Source: DATAQC01 sp046263055 (GTDB lineage: Bacteria > Actinomycetota > Acidimicrobiia > Acidimicrobiales > AC-14). From it: 53,348 nt of DNA. Made by a program: the position numbers and the translations under genes. The notes below the pieces were generated by a model. That model was given only the letters and a program-made list of their open reading frames with translations, was not told the origin of the DNA and made no database searches. Below are positions 40,301-43,855 of the stretch, piece by piece. Location: assembly GCA_046263055.1 (NCBI GenBank), contig JBHELO010000130.1, positions 1 through 53,348 of the forward strand, written 5' to 3'. Position 1 is the stretch's first letter, and each line of letters begins with the position of its first letter.

Positions 40301-41821
40301 GCCACCAACGCCGGGGCAGCCACGGTGACCGGCGCAGCCACCGCCACCGGCGGGCCCTCCGTCGCCACCGCCGCCGCCGGCGGCGGCCGGGGTGGCAGCG
40401 GTACCACCACCGCCACCCCGACGGCGGAGTCGGGCGCCACCGGTTCGGCCACCGCCGAGTCCTCGTCCACCGACACCGGTGACACCGGGGCGGCGGTGTC
40501 GACCTCGGTCGCCAACCCGGCCTCGGCCTCCGGTGCCTCCGGCCCGACCGGCGCCACCGGCAACGCCACCACCGGCGTGTCGGTGGCCAACACCACCCTG
40601 CTCAGCACCCTCACGGTGACCGCCGAGCCCGCCACCACGGGGAGCACGGGCACCACCGGGAGCTCGGGTGGGGCGGCGGCCAGCGGTGCCGCCGACTCGG
40701 CCGCCAACTCGGGGGCCGGCTCGGACGCCGCCGCCTTGTCCGGTCCCTCGGGAACGGCCACCAACGGCACGACCGCCGACGCCACCGGTGGCGCCGGGGG
40801 CACCGGCGGCAGCGCCACCCCGACGGCCGGGGCCGGAGGGGCGGCCGCCAACACGATCACCGTCGACACGTCCGTCGCCACCGGCGGGTCGTCCGTCCAG
40901 ACCTCGACGGCCACCGGGGGTACCGGTGCCAACGGCACCCTGACCTCCGGGCCCACGGCCACGTCGGGAGCCTCGGGGGCGGCGACCGCCGAGTCGTCCT
41001 CCACCAACTCGGGTGACACCGGGGACTCCGTCTCCACCTCCACCGTCAGCCCCACCGCCGCCACCGGCACCACGCCGGCCAGCGGGTCGTCGGGGTCGTC
41101 CACCTCCGGTGGCACGACCTCGAGCACCGGCCTGCTGGGAGGCGTGGCCGCCGACCCCGGCCCTGCGGCGACGGCGGGGACGACCGCCGGCTCGGGCACC
41201 GCGGCGGAGACGGGGACCAACTCGTCGACGGCCGGCGGGACGGCCGGCACCGCCGGCATCACCGCCACCACCGTGGCGGGGACGGCCGGGGCCGCCGGGA
41301 CCACCGGGGCGGGCGCTGATTCCCGGCGGGCCGGGAGCGCCGGTCCCCACCCGCTCCCGCCGGGCCCCGCCTCGCCCACCTCGTCGGGCACCGCCAACGC
41401 CGACCTGACGTCGGTGGCGTCGGGCTCGGCCCGGGCCACCAACGGCTCGGTGGCGTCAGGCTCGGCTCGAGCCGACCGGGGGTCCACCGCGTCGGGCGGC
41501 GCGCTGGCCACCAACGGGTCCACGGCCAGTGGCTGCTCCATCGCCACCAACGGGTCCACCGCCTCCGGCGGCGAATGCCCGCCGGTGCCGGCCCGGCCCA
41601 TGGCCGCCAAAGCGGGGGCTCCTGCGGCGGTCGCCGCCGAAGGCGCCGCCACGACGTCCACCACGGCCGCCGCGGGTGCAACCCTGGCCTTCACCGGGCT
41701 CGACGCCCGGGGGCTGGCCGGGGCGGCCGGGGCCAGTGGGGCGCTGGGCGCCCTGCTGCTGGCCCTGGGCAGCGCCGGCCGGCGCCGCACCGAGGAGGCG
41801 GAGGCCGACGAGCAGCGATAG
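22367..41821 (+). CDS. Giant Gly/Ala/Ser/Thr-rich repeat surface protein frame (6,484 codons; two proteins in one frame?)
   Basis: A single frame with no stop from the ATG at 22367 to TAG at 41821. The ATG at 22367 is chosen because it begins a signal peptide (MGRAERTG, then a long hydrophobic stretch, cleavage near AGA-D); an ATG at 22268 gives no signal. The product is dominated by G, A, S and T, with almost no Lys, aromatic residues or Cys outside short zones. It holds two complete wall-protein layouts in series (parts A and B, described separately). If translated as one chain it would be a polypeptide of over 0.5 MDa with an internal anchor and an internal signal peptide, which is unlikely; a missing stop by frameshift or assembly error near 27.9 kb is my preferred reading. 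I recognise no family. Likely an exported, sortase-anchored surface structure. Flanked by two tRNAs upstream and by a third related gene downstream. Confidence 0.75.
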   Translation: MGRAERTGVVNAAVWAALALVGAAFVLLVLAGPAGADTPPTTVADAPASTTPPTTAAPKAPPTTVATPPTTVAPPTPGPVVVVASPTTAGTPGAASVAHDTTTSTASQPTQGTTSTSSSLTNTPGPAAPAATAAAGPAALPGPAAGTPTGAPATATGAPAGVAAPASGPAAPGATTTTAALHAADAATTAADDGSSTATATGTPAAGATLTTSGGCRTVSGSHGVADLYTVVIGTGCNAHGGNAPAVPGGDSSNTTIAIGGNASGSATGGWGKDAFNTTIAIRGSADGAATGGANGGDATNTTVAVGKGRSANGIAVGGDHQGGTAGSATNLTEAIGGGAATGTALGGTSTGSGSSNGGSGGGATTTLAPTATSGATGSSSASSGATNGGGTGAATSNASSGPGAVSGPSGTTGTPGAAGSTPSASNSATGGSGTAGAPAAGATSGASGASGGSGNATAVGTSTSVANTGATSTANATTGAGGSATNVSNVSATGGAGGPGGTATAAAGPGGAATNTVVGIGGGPVVATAIGGSSIANANANGGAGGAATVTLTPTATSGGSGAADNSATVGATGGAGGAGGVAAATAGPGGAATNTVLASGGPVIVTTTGGSSVANANAAGGAGGAVTVTVTPTAGSSGAPAPATASSSATNTGATGNATSNAVSTPVAVSGATGATGATGAATSDPSATNSGILGTATATGGPAMSGASGSSGASGNATAVGDATSVANTGATSGATATTGPGGSATNTTTVTAAGGAGGAGGTAAATAAPGGAATTTVTGAGAGTPVVVTTTGGSSVALANAAGGSGGATTVSVSPTATSGASGPATASSSATNTGATGNASSTSVSAPVAVSGTTGATGSTGAASADPTATNDGILGHATATSGPATTGPSGGSGASGDATAVGTTSSAATTGASSSATAASGSTGDATNITTVTATGGAGGAGGTATGAAAGPGGAATTTVTGAGGTSPETANTTGGSSVATGDARGGAGGAATSTVAPTATTGASGAATATSSATNTGATGDATSTAVSHPSATTGATGGTGATGAAISDPVATNSAILGSATASGGAAPAGANTGASGASGPSGDATAVGGATGTATTGATSIATATSGSSGDATNIVDVTTTAGAGGAGGLAGAVTAGPGGASTTTIAGAGVGSPATATTTGGSSVATGTAVGGAGGAATTTVRPTATSGATGAASASSSATNSGDTGSATVGAVASPVAASGATGPTGHTGDATSSPTATNSSPVLGSATATGGPATSGASGPSGASGAATAVGNSVATGTTGATAGADATSGASGDATNLVVATTTGGTGGAGGAASGATAAAGGPPTSTVTVAGSPVAATATGGSSVATVTAGGGAGGAATTTLAPTATTGATGAATASASATNTGDTGDALVGAVATPQATTGATGATGATGAATSAPTATNTSILGSASSTGGPVTSGTSGASGASGPATADGTADATATTGADAGADATSGASGDATNVASLTTTGGAGGAGGDVAMSTTGAGGAATSGATGGSSVATVSADGGAGGAATTTAAPTTTSGASGAATAQSSATNSGDTGNAVSTSGADPVAASGPSGATAPSGAVSFAPTATNSAIGGTATVTAAPAVALAAEGGLGAGLAAAGPAAAGPAPAAGPATAAGPATAAEGAGSGSGGDGPDSGATTSTGTGSAAGAGAVPAAVDAALGGATTAARPALPGLVSGTAGASTDPTASGCATASGTSVASGCGRATDHSVASGAGRAATGSTSSGCATATDGSTASGGVCAARVVTTSAPAGTPARPAGPTPAGSPGGSGGPTLALTGFEAGSLLRTAGLLLLLGGLLLALARRRRSSAGASTHLTVPAGESPVRPGHDGTVGKRASPATAGASRASAATAPFGGRGEEREAGRKMSGPTTSESLVLAGDVGPHPGRPILGLPLQVAKALIEGVLDRQGMDMKIKTAGTAGLSGVSAFLGALVATVLVALGAGPAVGQTSTTTATTTTVVGSGSASQPAGGTSGATGGVTATGTSHATSNSGASSHASANSGGTGNANNTTDAVVTGGAGGGGGTAGGAAGGAAGGGGAGAAPAGGGATTTGGSGTATGGASVVTGTANGAAGGSGALTLNPTATSGDSGPSIAQSSSTNTGDTGNAISSATANPVGTSGSSGPTGNQGPATANPFALNTGILGIANVFGTTSAGGSAETSGGSPFESSTGSGTAGGAGTAGAGPASGTAAATTGGGATSGSSGATGGTGAVTSVGVATATANSGSQSGATSFSGDTGAATNDTTATVLGGLGGGGGTASPAAGAGGAATSTVTGATGAVGAAGAAGFGVPGAAGAPGGAGTGIDGLPGAPGAPGAPGAFAPGGAGGAGGAGAPGFGGIGGAGGAAGAGVGGAGGPGAAGGAAAGSPTLVGGASVATGVANGGAGGAATFVASPSATSGASGASTAQSSSTNYGDTGNASATSVANPVATSGNSGATGSTGAATASPSATNSGILGHATATGGPAVSGNSGNSGATGAATAVGSASSNANSGAISGSDSASGTTGPAANTLDAFVLAGDGGAGGTASPTTAGGGAATATITGGAGGAGGAGGAGFGGFGGVGGAGGAGIGGFGGFGGAGGAGGDFAPGGAGGAGGAGAPGFGGFGGAGGAGGAGIGGPGGAGGVGGAATGSPTATGGASVATGAASGGAGGAASGTTTTTARSGASGASTAQSSSTNYGDTGDATSISTSTPRATSGSSGATGSTGNAESNPSATNSAILGTATATGGAATSGASGASGRTGAATGIATTDSFANSGAASNASSLSGDTGAATNGVTLTVLGGVGGPGGIASPAAGAGGAATATLTGGAGGAGGAGGPGFGGFGGAGGPGGLGAGGFGGFGGAGGPGGAFGDGGVGGAGGPGGAGFGGFGGDGGVGGAGVGGAGGAAGAGGAVAGSPTVTGGPSVATGVANGGAGGGSTVTGTTSAASGASGASTAQSSSTNYGDTGDATAVSVASPVATSGNSGATGATGDATSNPTATNSAILGTAIATGGPATTGASGPSGRTGPATAAGNASTTAVSGAQSNSVSTSGVTGDAVNTVDAFVLAGDGGAGGTASPTTAGGGAATATLTGGAGSAGGAGGAGFGGFGGPGGAGGVGAGGFGGFGGTGGAGGPFGLGGAGGAGGVGGAGFGGFGGPGGAGAVGAGGAGGAGSAGGAVTGSPTAIGGPSVGTGSANGAAGGAAGLTGATTATSGASGASTAQSSSTNYGDTGDATAVSTSSPQATSGASGATGATGDAQSVSDATNAPTALLGTANAMGGAATSGASGPSGRTGAATAAGTSTSFANSGALSSADSLSGDTGLATNDVTATVLGGIGGAGGTASPVVGAGGAATNTLLGGAAGAGGAGGAGFGGFGGPGGAGGVGAGGFGGFGGAGGPGGAFGDGGPGGAGGPGGAGFGGFGGPGGIGGIGIGGPGGAGGVGGAVTGSPRATGGPAVGTGVADGGAGGAATAGLTTSATSGASGASTAQSSSTNSGDTGNATAISAGRPVAISGASGMTGDTGSAMAMDEAATSGASGASGATGGALAAGSADTFATSGAIAQSFSASGTTGDAANAVDALVTAGAGGAGGAASPVVGAGGAATNILTGGAGGIGGAGGPGFGGFGGPGGAGGLGAGGFGGFGGPGGPGGDFGIGGAGGIGGPGGPGFGGFGGPGGAGGIGAGGAGGAGGAGGAVIGSPAATGGPSVGTGTATGAAGGAARLTGSTTATSGASGASTAQSSSTNTGDTGNATSISTASPQATSGASGATGRTGDAEANPTATDTPDATGTGLFTGATATGGPATSGASGASGATGDALSASAATSFTNSGAISASDSLSGATGDAVNDVTLTVTGGAGGAGGAASPVVAGGGAATNTITGGAGGIGGAGGAGFGGFGGDGGDGGAGIGGFGGFGGAGGAGGVFGTGGAGGAGGAGAAGFGGFGGAGGAGGTGIGGAGGVGGAGGRAEGSPTATGGPSVATGSANGGAGGAAGLTATTRAATGASGDSRAQSSSTNDGDTGNATSTSVASPVATSGTSGRTGATGAATADPTATNSGILGTATATGGAATSGNSGASGRTGTALASGSALTSANSGAASQSVSTSGDTGTALNVVDALVAGGGGGAGGIATPTAGAGGAATNAVTGGPGAAGGAGGAGFGGLGGAGGAGGAGMGGLGGAGGAGGAGGAGGGAGGAGGAGAPGIGVAGIGGAAGVAGVGVPGAAGGAGAAGLAGASVPTSTGGPSVVTAAADGGAGAAATGTTTTAATTGATGASTAQSSSTNTGDTGDATGTAVSSPVATSGNSGATGATGAAEANPTAVNSAILGSATADPPSARSGNSGASGATGDALALGSAQAQTNSGAATQASSLSGDSGDAVNDVTLTALGGVGGTGGVAAPTNGGGGAATTTVTGPASAVTATATGGPSVATGTANGAAGAGATVTSTTSATSGASGASTAQGSATNTGDTGNATATAVDSGRATSGNSGATGDTGTATADPAAVNTAILGSATAIGGGATSGNSGRSGATGDATAVGSATAEANSGAVSLVDSTSGTTGDAVNTVDLLALAGDGGAGGLALPTAGAGGAATNTVAAGTGATVVGTATGGASVATGSADGAAGGAASVTATPTATSGASGASTAQSSSTNTGDTGNATATAVSSPTATSGNSGATGTTGAAEDNASAVNLAILGTASATGGGATSGNSGRSGATGDATASGSGSAVTGNSGATGATGTATDDPASVNSASVLGTATATGGAAASGASGNSGATGDARLVGTPVTARSSSGSASSATSTSGDTGLADNDLTATALGGIGATGGVSVPTSDAGGAATNTITAGAGGVVLATATGGSSVASGAVPVAGAGGDATNTVALAAGGTSDPVAVGGSSVATGASTAGAGGAASVTATPTASSGASGASRASSSSTNTGDTGASTATAGGSGTLRTGNSGATGATGDAESNPTAVNSAILGTAIAIGGPATSGASGASGRTGSATGVSSASATASSGASSDATSTSGDTGTATNTVDALALAGDGGAAGVAVPVAGPGGAATNTVTATFASGPTTAIGGSSVATAVVNGGAGAPATLTASPTATSGASGAATAQSSATNTGDTGDATATAVASPTATTGSSGTTGATGAASSDPSAVNNATVLGTATATGGAATSGGSGDSGTTGDAAVAADASASALSGAASTSGATSGTTGGAANDLTLTVLGGVGGSGGVAVPTSGAGGAATNTVTAVIASGPTTAIGGSSVATAAANGGAGAGATLSTSPRATSGASGSATSQSSATNTGDTGNATATAVASPVATTGASGATGATGAASATAAAANSAILGSATADPPSATSGASGDSGDTGDATAAGTATASANSGAISNADVLSGDTGTATNTLDAFVLGGDGGVGGISDPTAGAGGAATNRVTATITTGDTTAAGGPSVATATANGGAGAPALITGSPTATSGASGSATSQSSSTNTGDTGNATATAVASPRATSGASGATGRTGDATSDPTATNSAILGTATAIGGAATSGASGDSGHTGSATGVADATAAANSGAVSTGTAASGDTGGADNTSVLTALGGVGGDGGIAVATAGDGGAATNTVTATIATGAVTATGGPSVVTGSADGGPGAAASLTASPSATSGATGTATSQSSATNTGDTGNATATGTASPVATTGASGATGATGAATSNPSAANSPTALGSATATGGDATSGASGDSGDTGNATATGTAGARANSGAVASSDALSGDSGPATNDTTALAVAGDGGLGGVSIPIAGAGGAATNRVTAIIAPGGFTAVGGASVATGTATGGAGGAASLTATPRATSGATGAASAQSSATNTGDTGDAIATAVASPTATTGTSGATGATGSASSVPAATNSAILGSATAVGGAARSGASGDSGDTGTADTTATATSAANSGATGTATAASGASGAAANVLDATAIGGAGGGGGVAAPTAGAGGAATNAGAATVTGAATATGGPSVATAAAGGGRGGSGTTTATPTAESGATGSATAESSSTDTGDTGAAVSTSVANPASASGASGPTGATGNATTGVSVANTTLLSTLTVTAEPATTGSTGTTGSSGGAAASGAADSAANSGAGSDAAALSGPSGTATNGTTADATGGAGGTGGSATPTAGAGGAAANTITVDTSVATGGSSVQTSTATGGTGANGTLTSGPTATSGASGAATAESSSTNSGDTGDSVSTSTVSPTAATGTTPASGSSGSSTSGGTTSSTGLLGGVAADPGPAATAGTTAGSGTAAETGTNSSTAGGTAGTAGITATTVAGTAGAAGTTGAGADSRRAGSAGPHPLPPGPASPTSSGTANADLTSVASGSARATNGSVASGSARADRGSTASGGALATNGSTASGCSIATNGSTASGGECPPVPARPMAAKAGAPAAVAAEGAATTSTTAAAGATLAFTGLDARGLAGAAGASGALGALLLALGSAGRRRTEEAEADEQR
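23700..27180 (+). repeat. Part A modules, period about 550 bp (184 aa)
   Basis: The anchor words SSATNxGxTG recur at 24320, 24872, 25427, 25994, 26546 and 27062, intervals 552, 555, 567, 552 and 516 bp, all multiples of 3. Each module runs: GGSSVATG, GGAGGAATTTVxPTATSGASG, SSATNTGATGDA, ATTGATGATGATGAA, PxATNSxILGSATATGG, SGASGASGDATAVG, TSGASGDATN, TTTGGAGGAGG. Two earlier, more diverged copies lie at about 23.5-24.2 kb. The order is the same as in part B, so the two parts are paralogous. Confidence 0.85.
27536..27705 (+). repeat. 12-residue repeats near the C terminus of part A
   Basis: Four consecutive 12-residue units: CATASGTSVASG, CGRATDHSVASG, AGRAATGSTSSG, CATATDGSTASG. The [ST][VT]ASG pattern recurs and Cys appears at fixed spacing. 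The same unit is found in part B and in protein C. A 12-residue period is typical of a small beta-solenoid coil; I infer this fold but cannot show it. Confidence 0.75.
27800..27895 (+). other. LALTG sorting signal, membrane helix and Arg tail (part A)
   Basis: LALTG at 27800-27814 is followed by FEAGSLLRTAG, a hydrophobic stretch LLLLLGGLLLALA and RRRR. LAxTG is the motif reported for class E sortases of high-GC Gram-positives. No sortase gene is present in this window. Confidence 0.75.
28135..28159 (+). terminator. Hairpin at the A/B junction
   Basis: A perfect 11-bp stem CGGGAGGCCGA/TCGGCCTCCCG with a 3-nt loop TCC, followed by TTGCAAGTTGCAA. It sits after the part A anchor and 54 nt before the part B start, where an intergenic terminator would be expected. 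It lies within the open frame. A second small hairpin GCCCTC-ATC-GAGGGC follows at 28175-28189. Confidence 0.5.
28775..35258 (+). repeat. Part B long modules, period 795 bp (265 aa)
   Basis: The ACCAAC of the SSSTN marker lies at 28775, 29711, 30506, 31301, 32096, 32897, 33647, 34460 and 35258. Intervals are 936, 795, 795, 795, 801, 750, 813 and 798 bp. All are multiples of 3, and three in a row are exactly 795. Each unit is the 182-residue core module plus a block of about 83 residues rich in GGX triplets. Four markers in a row (29711 to 32096) read NYGDTG; the others read N(T/S/D)GDTG. The identical spacing suggests recent duplication or gene conversion. Confidence 0.92.
29305..35120 (+). 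repeat. Eight Gly-rich GGX / collagen-like blocks in part B
   Basis: Blocks start near 29305, 30100, 30897, 31690, 32495, 33240, 34054 and 34855, one per long module, each about 250 bp. They consist of GGA, GGP, GGF and GGI triplets such as GGAGGAGFGGFGGAGGAGG. The first is more collagen-like (GLPGAPGAPGAPGAF). GGX tracts can pack as polyglycine II helices, and PGRS domains of mycobacteria look similar; any such fold is inference. The block is absent from part A and from the later part B modules. Confidence 0.85.
35258..41003 (+). repeat. Part B short modules, period about 546 bp (182 aa)
   Basis: SSxTNxGDTG markers continue at 35804, 36353, 37190, 37736, 38285, 38831, 39377, 39926, 40469 and 41003; intervals 546, 549, 837, 546, 549, 546, 546, 549, 543 and 534 bp. 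The module order is: TATGGxSVATG, GGAGxxAxxTxxPTATSGASG, SSSTNTGDTGNATATAVxSP, ATSGASGATGATGAA, NPTAVNSAILGTATAxGG, TSGASGxSGxTGDA, NSGAxSxAxxxSGDTGxAxN, LGGVGGxGGVAxPTAGxGGAATNTVTA. The 837-bp interval holds partial extra copies of half-modules (about 36.58-37.1 kb). Confidence 0.9.
41410..41578 (+). repeat. 12-residue repeats near the C terminus of part B
   Basis: Units RATNGSVASGSA, RADRGSTASGGA, LATNGSTASGCS and IATNGSTASGGE follow each other without gaps, preceded by a diverged copy. The consensus xATNGSTASGxx equals that in protein C and part A. A Cys pair (GCS, GEC) is present. Confidence 0.8.
41684..41818 (+). other. LAFTG sorting signal, membrane helix and charged tail (part B)
   Basis: LAFTG at 41684-41698, then LDARGLAG, a hydrophobic stretch ASGALGALLLALGSA and GRRRTEEAEADEQR before the stop. 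This is the same design as the part A anchor. Confidence 0.75.
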
Positions 41822-41834
41822 ATCCCCCACCCAG

Positions 41835-41852
41835 CGCAGCCAGGAGGCTGCG
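41835..41852 (+). other. Small hairpin between part B and protein C
   Basis: CGCAGCC-AGGA-GGCTGCG, a perfect 7-bp stem with a 4-nt loop, in the 64-nt gap. The loop includes AGGAGG-like bases. It could be an RNA processing site, an attenuator or a weak terminator; C may otherwise be read from the same message as B. Confidence 0.4.
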
Positions 41853-41885
41853 GACCAGCATCCCCCACGACCAGAAGGAAGGTTC

Positions 41886-42338
41886 ATGAAGACACTGTCA
41901 TCCTCGACCGGCGCACGAGCGAAGGGCGCATCGCTGCTGGCCGGCGTGGTCGGCCTCGTGGCTGCCGCCGCCCTGCTGATGGGCCCGGCGGCGGCCGACC
42001 CGACCAGCCAGACCAGCGGCGGGGCCAACGCCTCCAACGGCTCGGTGGCGTCGGGCGGCTGCGTGGCCACCAACATGTCCACGTGCTCGGGCTCCGGCAC
42101 GGCCGTCAACGGCTCGACGTCGTCCGGCGCGGCCCACGCCGCCAACGGTTCCACGGCCAGCGGCTGCTCGACGGCCGTCAACCTGTCCACCGCCTCCGGT
42201 GCCGACTGCCCGCCGGCGCCCCGCCCGCCGGCCCCCAGGCCGCACCCCGTCGTCGGCGGTGGCGGTGGCGAGGTCGCCGTCCCGCAGGCCACGGTGGCCA
42301 CGCCGACGGCCACCAGCAGCGTGACCTTCACGGGCTGA
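41886..42338 (+). CDS. Protein C: small exported protein with 12-residue repeats
   Basis: 150 residues. A strong Shine-Dalgarno (AAGGAAGG) precedes the ATG at 41886. Signal peptide: MKTLSSSTGARAKGAS, a hydrophobic core, cleavage near AAA-D. The mature part is five 12-residue units (NASNGSVASG, GCVATNMSTCSG, SGTAVNGSTSSG, AAHAANGSTASG, CSTAVNLSTASG) with four Cys, then ADC, a Pro-rich stretch PPAPRPPAPRPHP, GGGGGE, and the end SSVTFTG-stop. The end looks like an LAxTG anchor cut off right after TG, so the protein has no membrane helix. Related to the C-terminal zones of parts A and B; I infer that it is a secreted partner or cap. Function unknown. Confidence 0.82.
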   Translation: MKTLSSSTGARAKGASLLAGVVGLVAAAALLMGPAAADPTSQTSGGANASNGSVASGGCVATNMSTCSGSGTAVNGSTSSGAAHAANGSTASGCSTAVNLSTASGADCPPAPRPPAPRPHPVVGGGGGEVAVPQATVATPTATSSVTFTG

Positions 42339-42482
42339 TCGGTCGGAACCGCCGGGTGGCGGGCCACGGGGGCGCGTCGCTGGTCGACCCCCGGGCCCGT
42401 CCTCCGGACGGCCGTCCCTACCTCCTGGCCACACCCGTCCCCTTCGCCGGGGCGGGTCGTGGCGCCACTGGGTGCAAGCGCC

Positions 42483-42511
42483 CGGGCCCTGCCGGTGACC
42501 GGCAGGGCCCG
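42483..42511. terminator. Strong bidirectional hairpin after protein C
   Basis: CGGGCCCTGCCGG-TGA-CCGGCAGGGCCCG, a perfect 13-bp stem with a 3-nt loop, lies in the 280-nt gap between protein C and the convergent DUF1501 gene. It would end the surface-protein transcript and possibly the minus-strand one. The rest of the gap shows no gene I can support. Confidence 0.7.
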
Positions 42512-42618
42512 AGCCGCGCCCGCTGCCGACTGCCCGCGGACCCGGCGGCCTCCAGGGCCTGAGGGCGCGGCCGTCGATCCCCCGGACCGCCTCCGGCGGC
42601 CGCCCGGCCAGCCGGCTC

Positions 42619-43842
42619 CTACAGGAAGGGGACGGGCGGGAACCTCCCGCCCAGGGTGGGGGCGGGATCCACGCCCAGGACGTCGCCCAGCAGGGTGGCG
42701 TACACCGAGCGGAAGTCGGTCGTGAACTTCAGGTCGCCGTCGTCGAGGTCGGCGAGCGACGGCTCCTCGCCGTAGAAGCCGCCCTTCACCGCCGGGCCGG
42801 CCACGAACACCGGAGCGGCGGTGCCGTGGTCGGTCCCGCCGCTGGCGTTGGCCGCCACCCGGCGCCCGAACTCGGAGTAGGCCACCACCACCACCCCCTC
42901 GCCGTGGCGGGAGCCGGCCAAGCCGGCCAAAAAGCCGCTGACTGCGGCATCCACCTCCCCCCAAAGGCGGGCGTGGGCCTGCTTCTCGTCGGCGTGGGTG
43001 TCGAAGCCGCCCAGGCTCACGCCGTAGACCCGCGACGGCGCCCCGGCGGCGATCAGGCGGCCCACCAGGTCGAGCTGGGAGGCCAGCGCCCCGCCCCCGC
43101 CCCGGCTGCCGGCGGCCGGGGCGGGGGAGGCGGCCAGGAGCTCGGCCACCTGGTGGTCCACGGTGAGCAGGTCGGTGCCGACCTGGGCCACCCGGGCGGC
43201 CAACGGGGCGTCCCCCGGGCTGGGAGCGGACATGGCGCCGAAGCCGGCCCGCACCGGGTCGCCGCCGGGGAGGGCGAGCTGGCCGACGGGCACGGCCGCC
43301 GCCGCCGCCCGCTCCCCGGCGAGGGCCCGGGGCAGGCTGGTGCCCACCGCCAGCGCCCGCATGGGGTCCGTCCCGGTGGCGTCCAGCCAGCGGCCCAGCC
43401 ATCCGGTTGGGGCGGCCGAGCCGGGGACCGCGGTCTGCCAGATGTCCATGGAGCGGAAGTGGCTGCGGTTGGGCGCCGGGTAGCCCACGCCCCGCACGAT
43501 GGCCAGCCGGTTGTGGTCCCACAGAGCCTTCATGCCCGTCATGGCCGGGTGCAGGCCGAGCCCGTCGCCCAGGGTCAGGATCTCGTCGGCCCGATAGCCG
43601 AGCGACGCCCGGCCCCCCAGGTAGTGGCCGTCCTCGGAGGGGATCACGGTGTTGAGACCGTCGTTGCCGCCGTAGAGGGTGAGCAGGACGAGGGTGCCGC
43701 GGCCGCCGAGCGACACCGGCGACGGGCCCGAGCCGCCCGCCGTGAGCCCGGCCCACGGATGGCGGGCGACGACGACACCGGCGGCACCGGCAGCTGCTGC
43801 TCCGGCGGCACCGGCGAGGAACTGGCGGCGAGTGAGGGTCAC
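42619..43842 (-). CDS. DUF1501 exported protein (Tat signal)
   Basis: 407 residues. The N terminus TLTRRQFLAGAAGAAAAGAAGVVVA is a Tat signal (RRQFL). The body matches DUF1501, an alkaline-phosphatase-like fold family of unknown reaction: LVLLTLYGGNDGLNTVIP, HPAMTGMKALWDHNRLAIVRGVGYPAPNRSHFRSMDIWQT, YGVSLGGFDTHADEKQAHA, VVVVAYSEFGRRVAANASGGTDHGTAAPVFVAG. Length is normal. It follows the DUF1800 gene by 13 nt, the usual pairing. Probably folded in the cytoplasm and exported. Confidence 0.9.
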   Translation of the reverse strand: MTLTRRQFLAGAAGAAAAGAAGVVVARHPWAGLTAGGSGPSPVSLGGRGTLVLLTLYGGNDGLNTVIPSEDGHYLGGRASLGYRADEILTLGDGLGLHPAMTGMKALWDHNRLAIVRGVGYPAPNRSHFRSMDIWQTAVPGSAAPTGWLGRWLDATGTDPMRALAVGTSLPRALAGERAAAAAVPVGQLALPGGDPVRAGFGAMSAPSPGDAPLAARVAQVGTDLLTVDHQVAELLAASPAPAAGSRGGGGALASQLDLVGRLIAAGAPSRVYGVSLGGFDTHADEKQAHARLWGEVDAAVSGFLAGLAGSRHGEGVVVVAYSEFGRRVAANASGGTDHGTAAPVFVAGPAVKGGFYGEEPSLADLDDGDLKFTTDFRSVYATLLGDVLGVDPAPTLGGRFPPVPFL

Positions 43843-43855
43843 GACGACAGCCCTC

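Larger units (their letters stand above)
28214..41821 (+). other. Part B of the giant frame: sortase-anchored modular protein, 4,535 aa
   Basis: An ATG at 28214 with AAGGGA 5 nt upstream starts a typical signal peptide (MKIKTAGTAGLSG, then a hydrophobic core, cleavage near AVGQ); an ATG at 28208 is also in frame. After a Thr-rich start come about 19 modules marked by SSxTNxGDTG, the first eight spaced by long Gly-rich blocks; then Thr/Gly-rich linker, 12-residue repeats with Cys (41.4-41.58 kb), LAFTG (41684-41698), a hydrophobic helix and RRR-tail, and TAG. It therefore has everything needed as an independent wall-anchored protein. The start resembles that of protein C (MKT...). I infer a fibrous or layered cell-surface role; no enzyme domain is visible. 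Confidence 0.7.

Noticed and set aside
23700..41003. CRISPR-like regular repeats
   Set aside because: The periods (about 550 and 795 bp) and coding structure are of protein modules, not short repeats with unique spacers; no cas genes are present.
32101..41868. A 3,255-codon open frame on the minus strand opposite part B, and shorter ones opposite part A
   Set aside because: In very GC-rich DNA with a repeat period that is a multiple of 3, stop codons are absent from other frames too. These frames have no signal peptide or start signals, while the plus frame has signals, anchors and module logic.
42339..42618. Possible reading frame continuing protein C by a frameshift
   Set aside because: Downstream frames give Arg/Pro-rich sequence without a membrane helix, so they do not restore an anchor.
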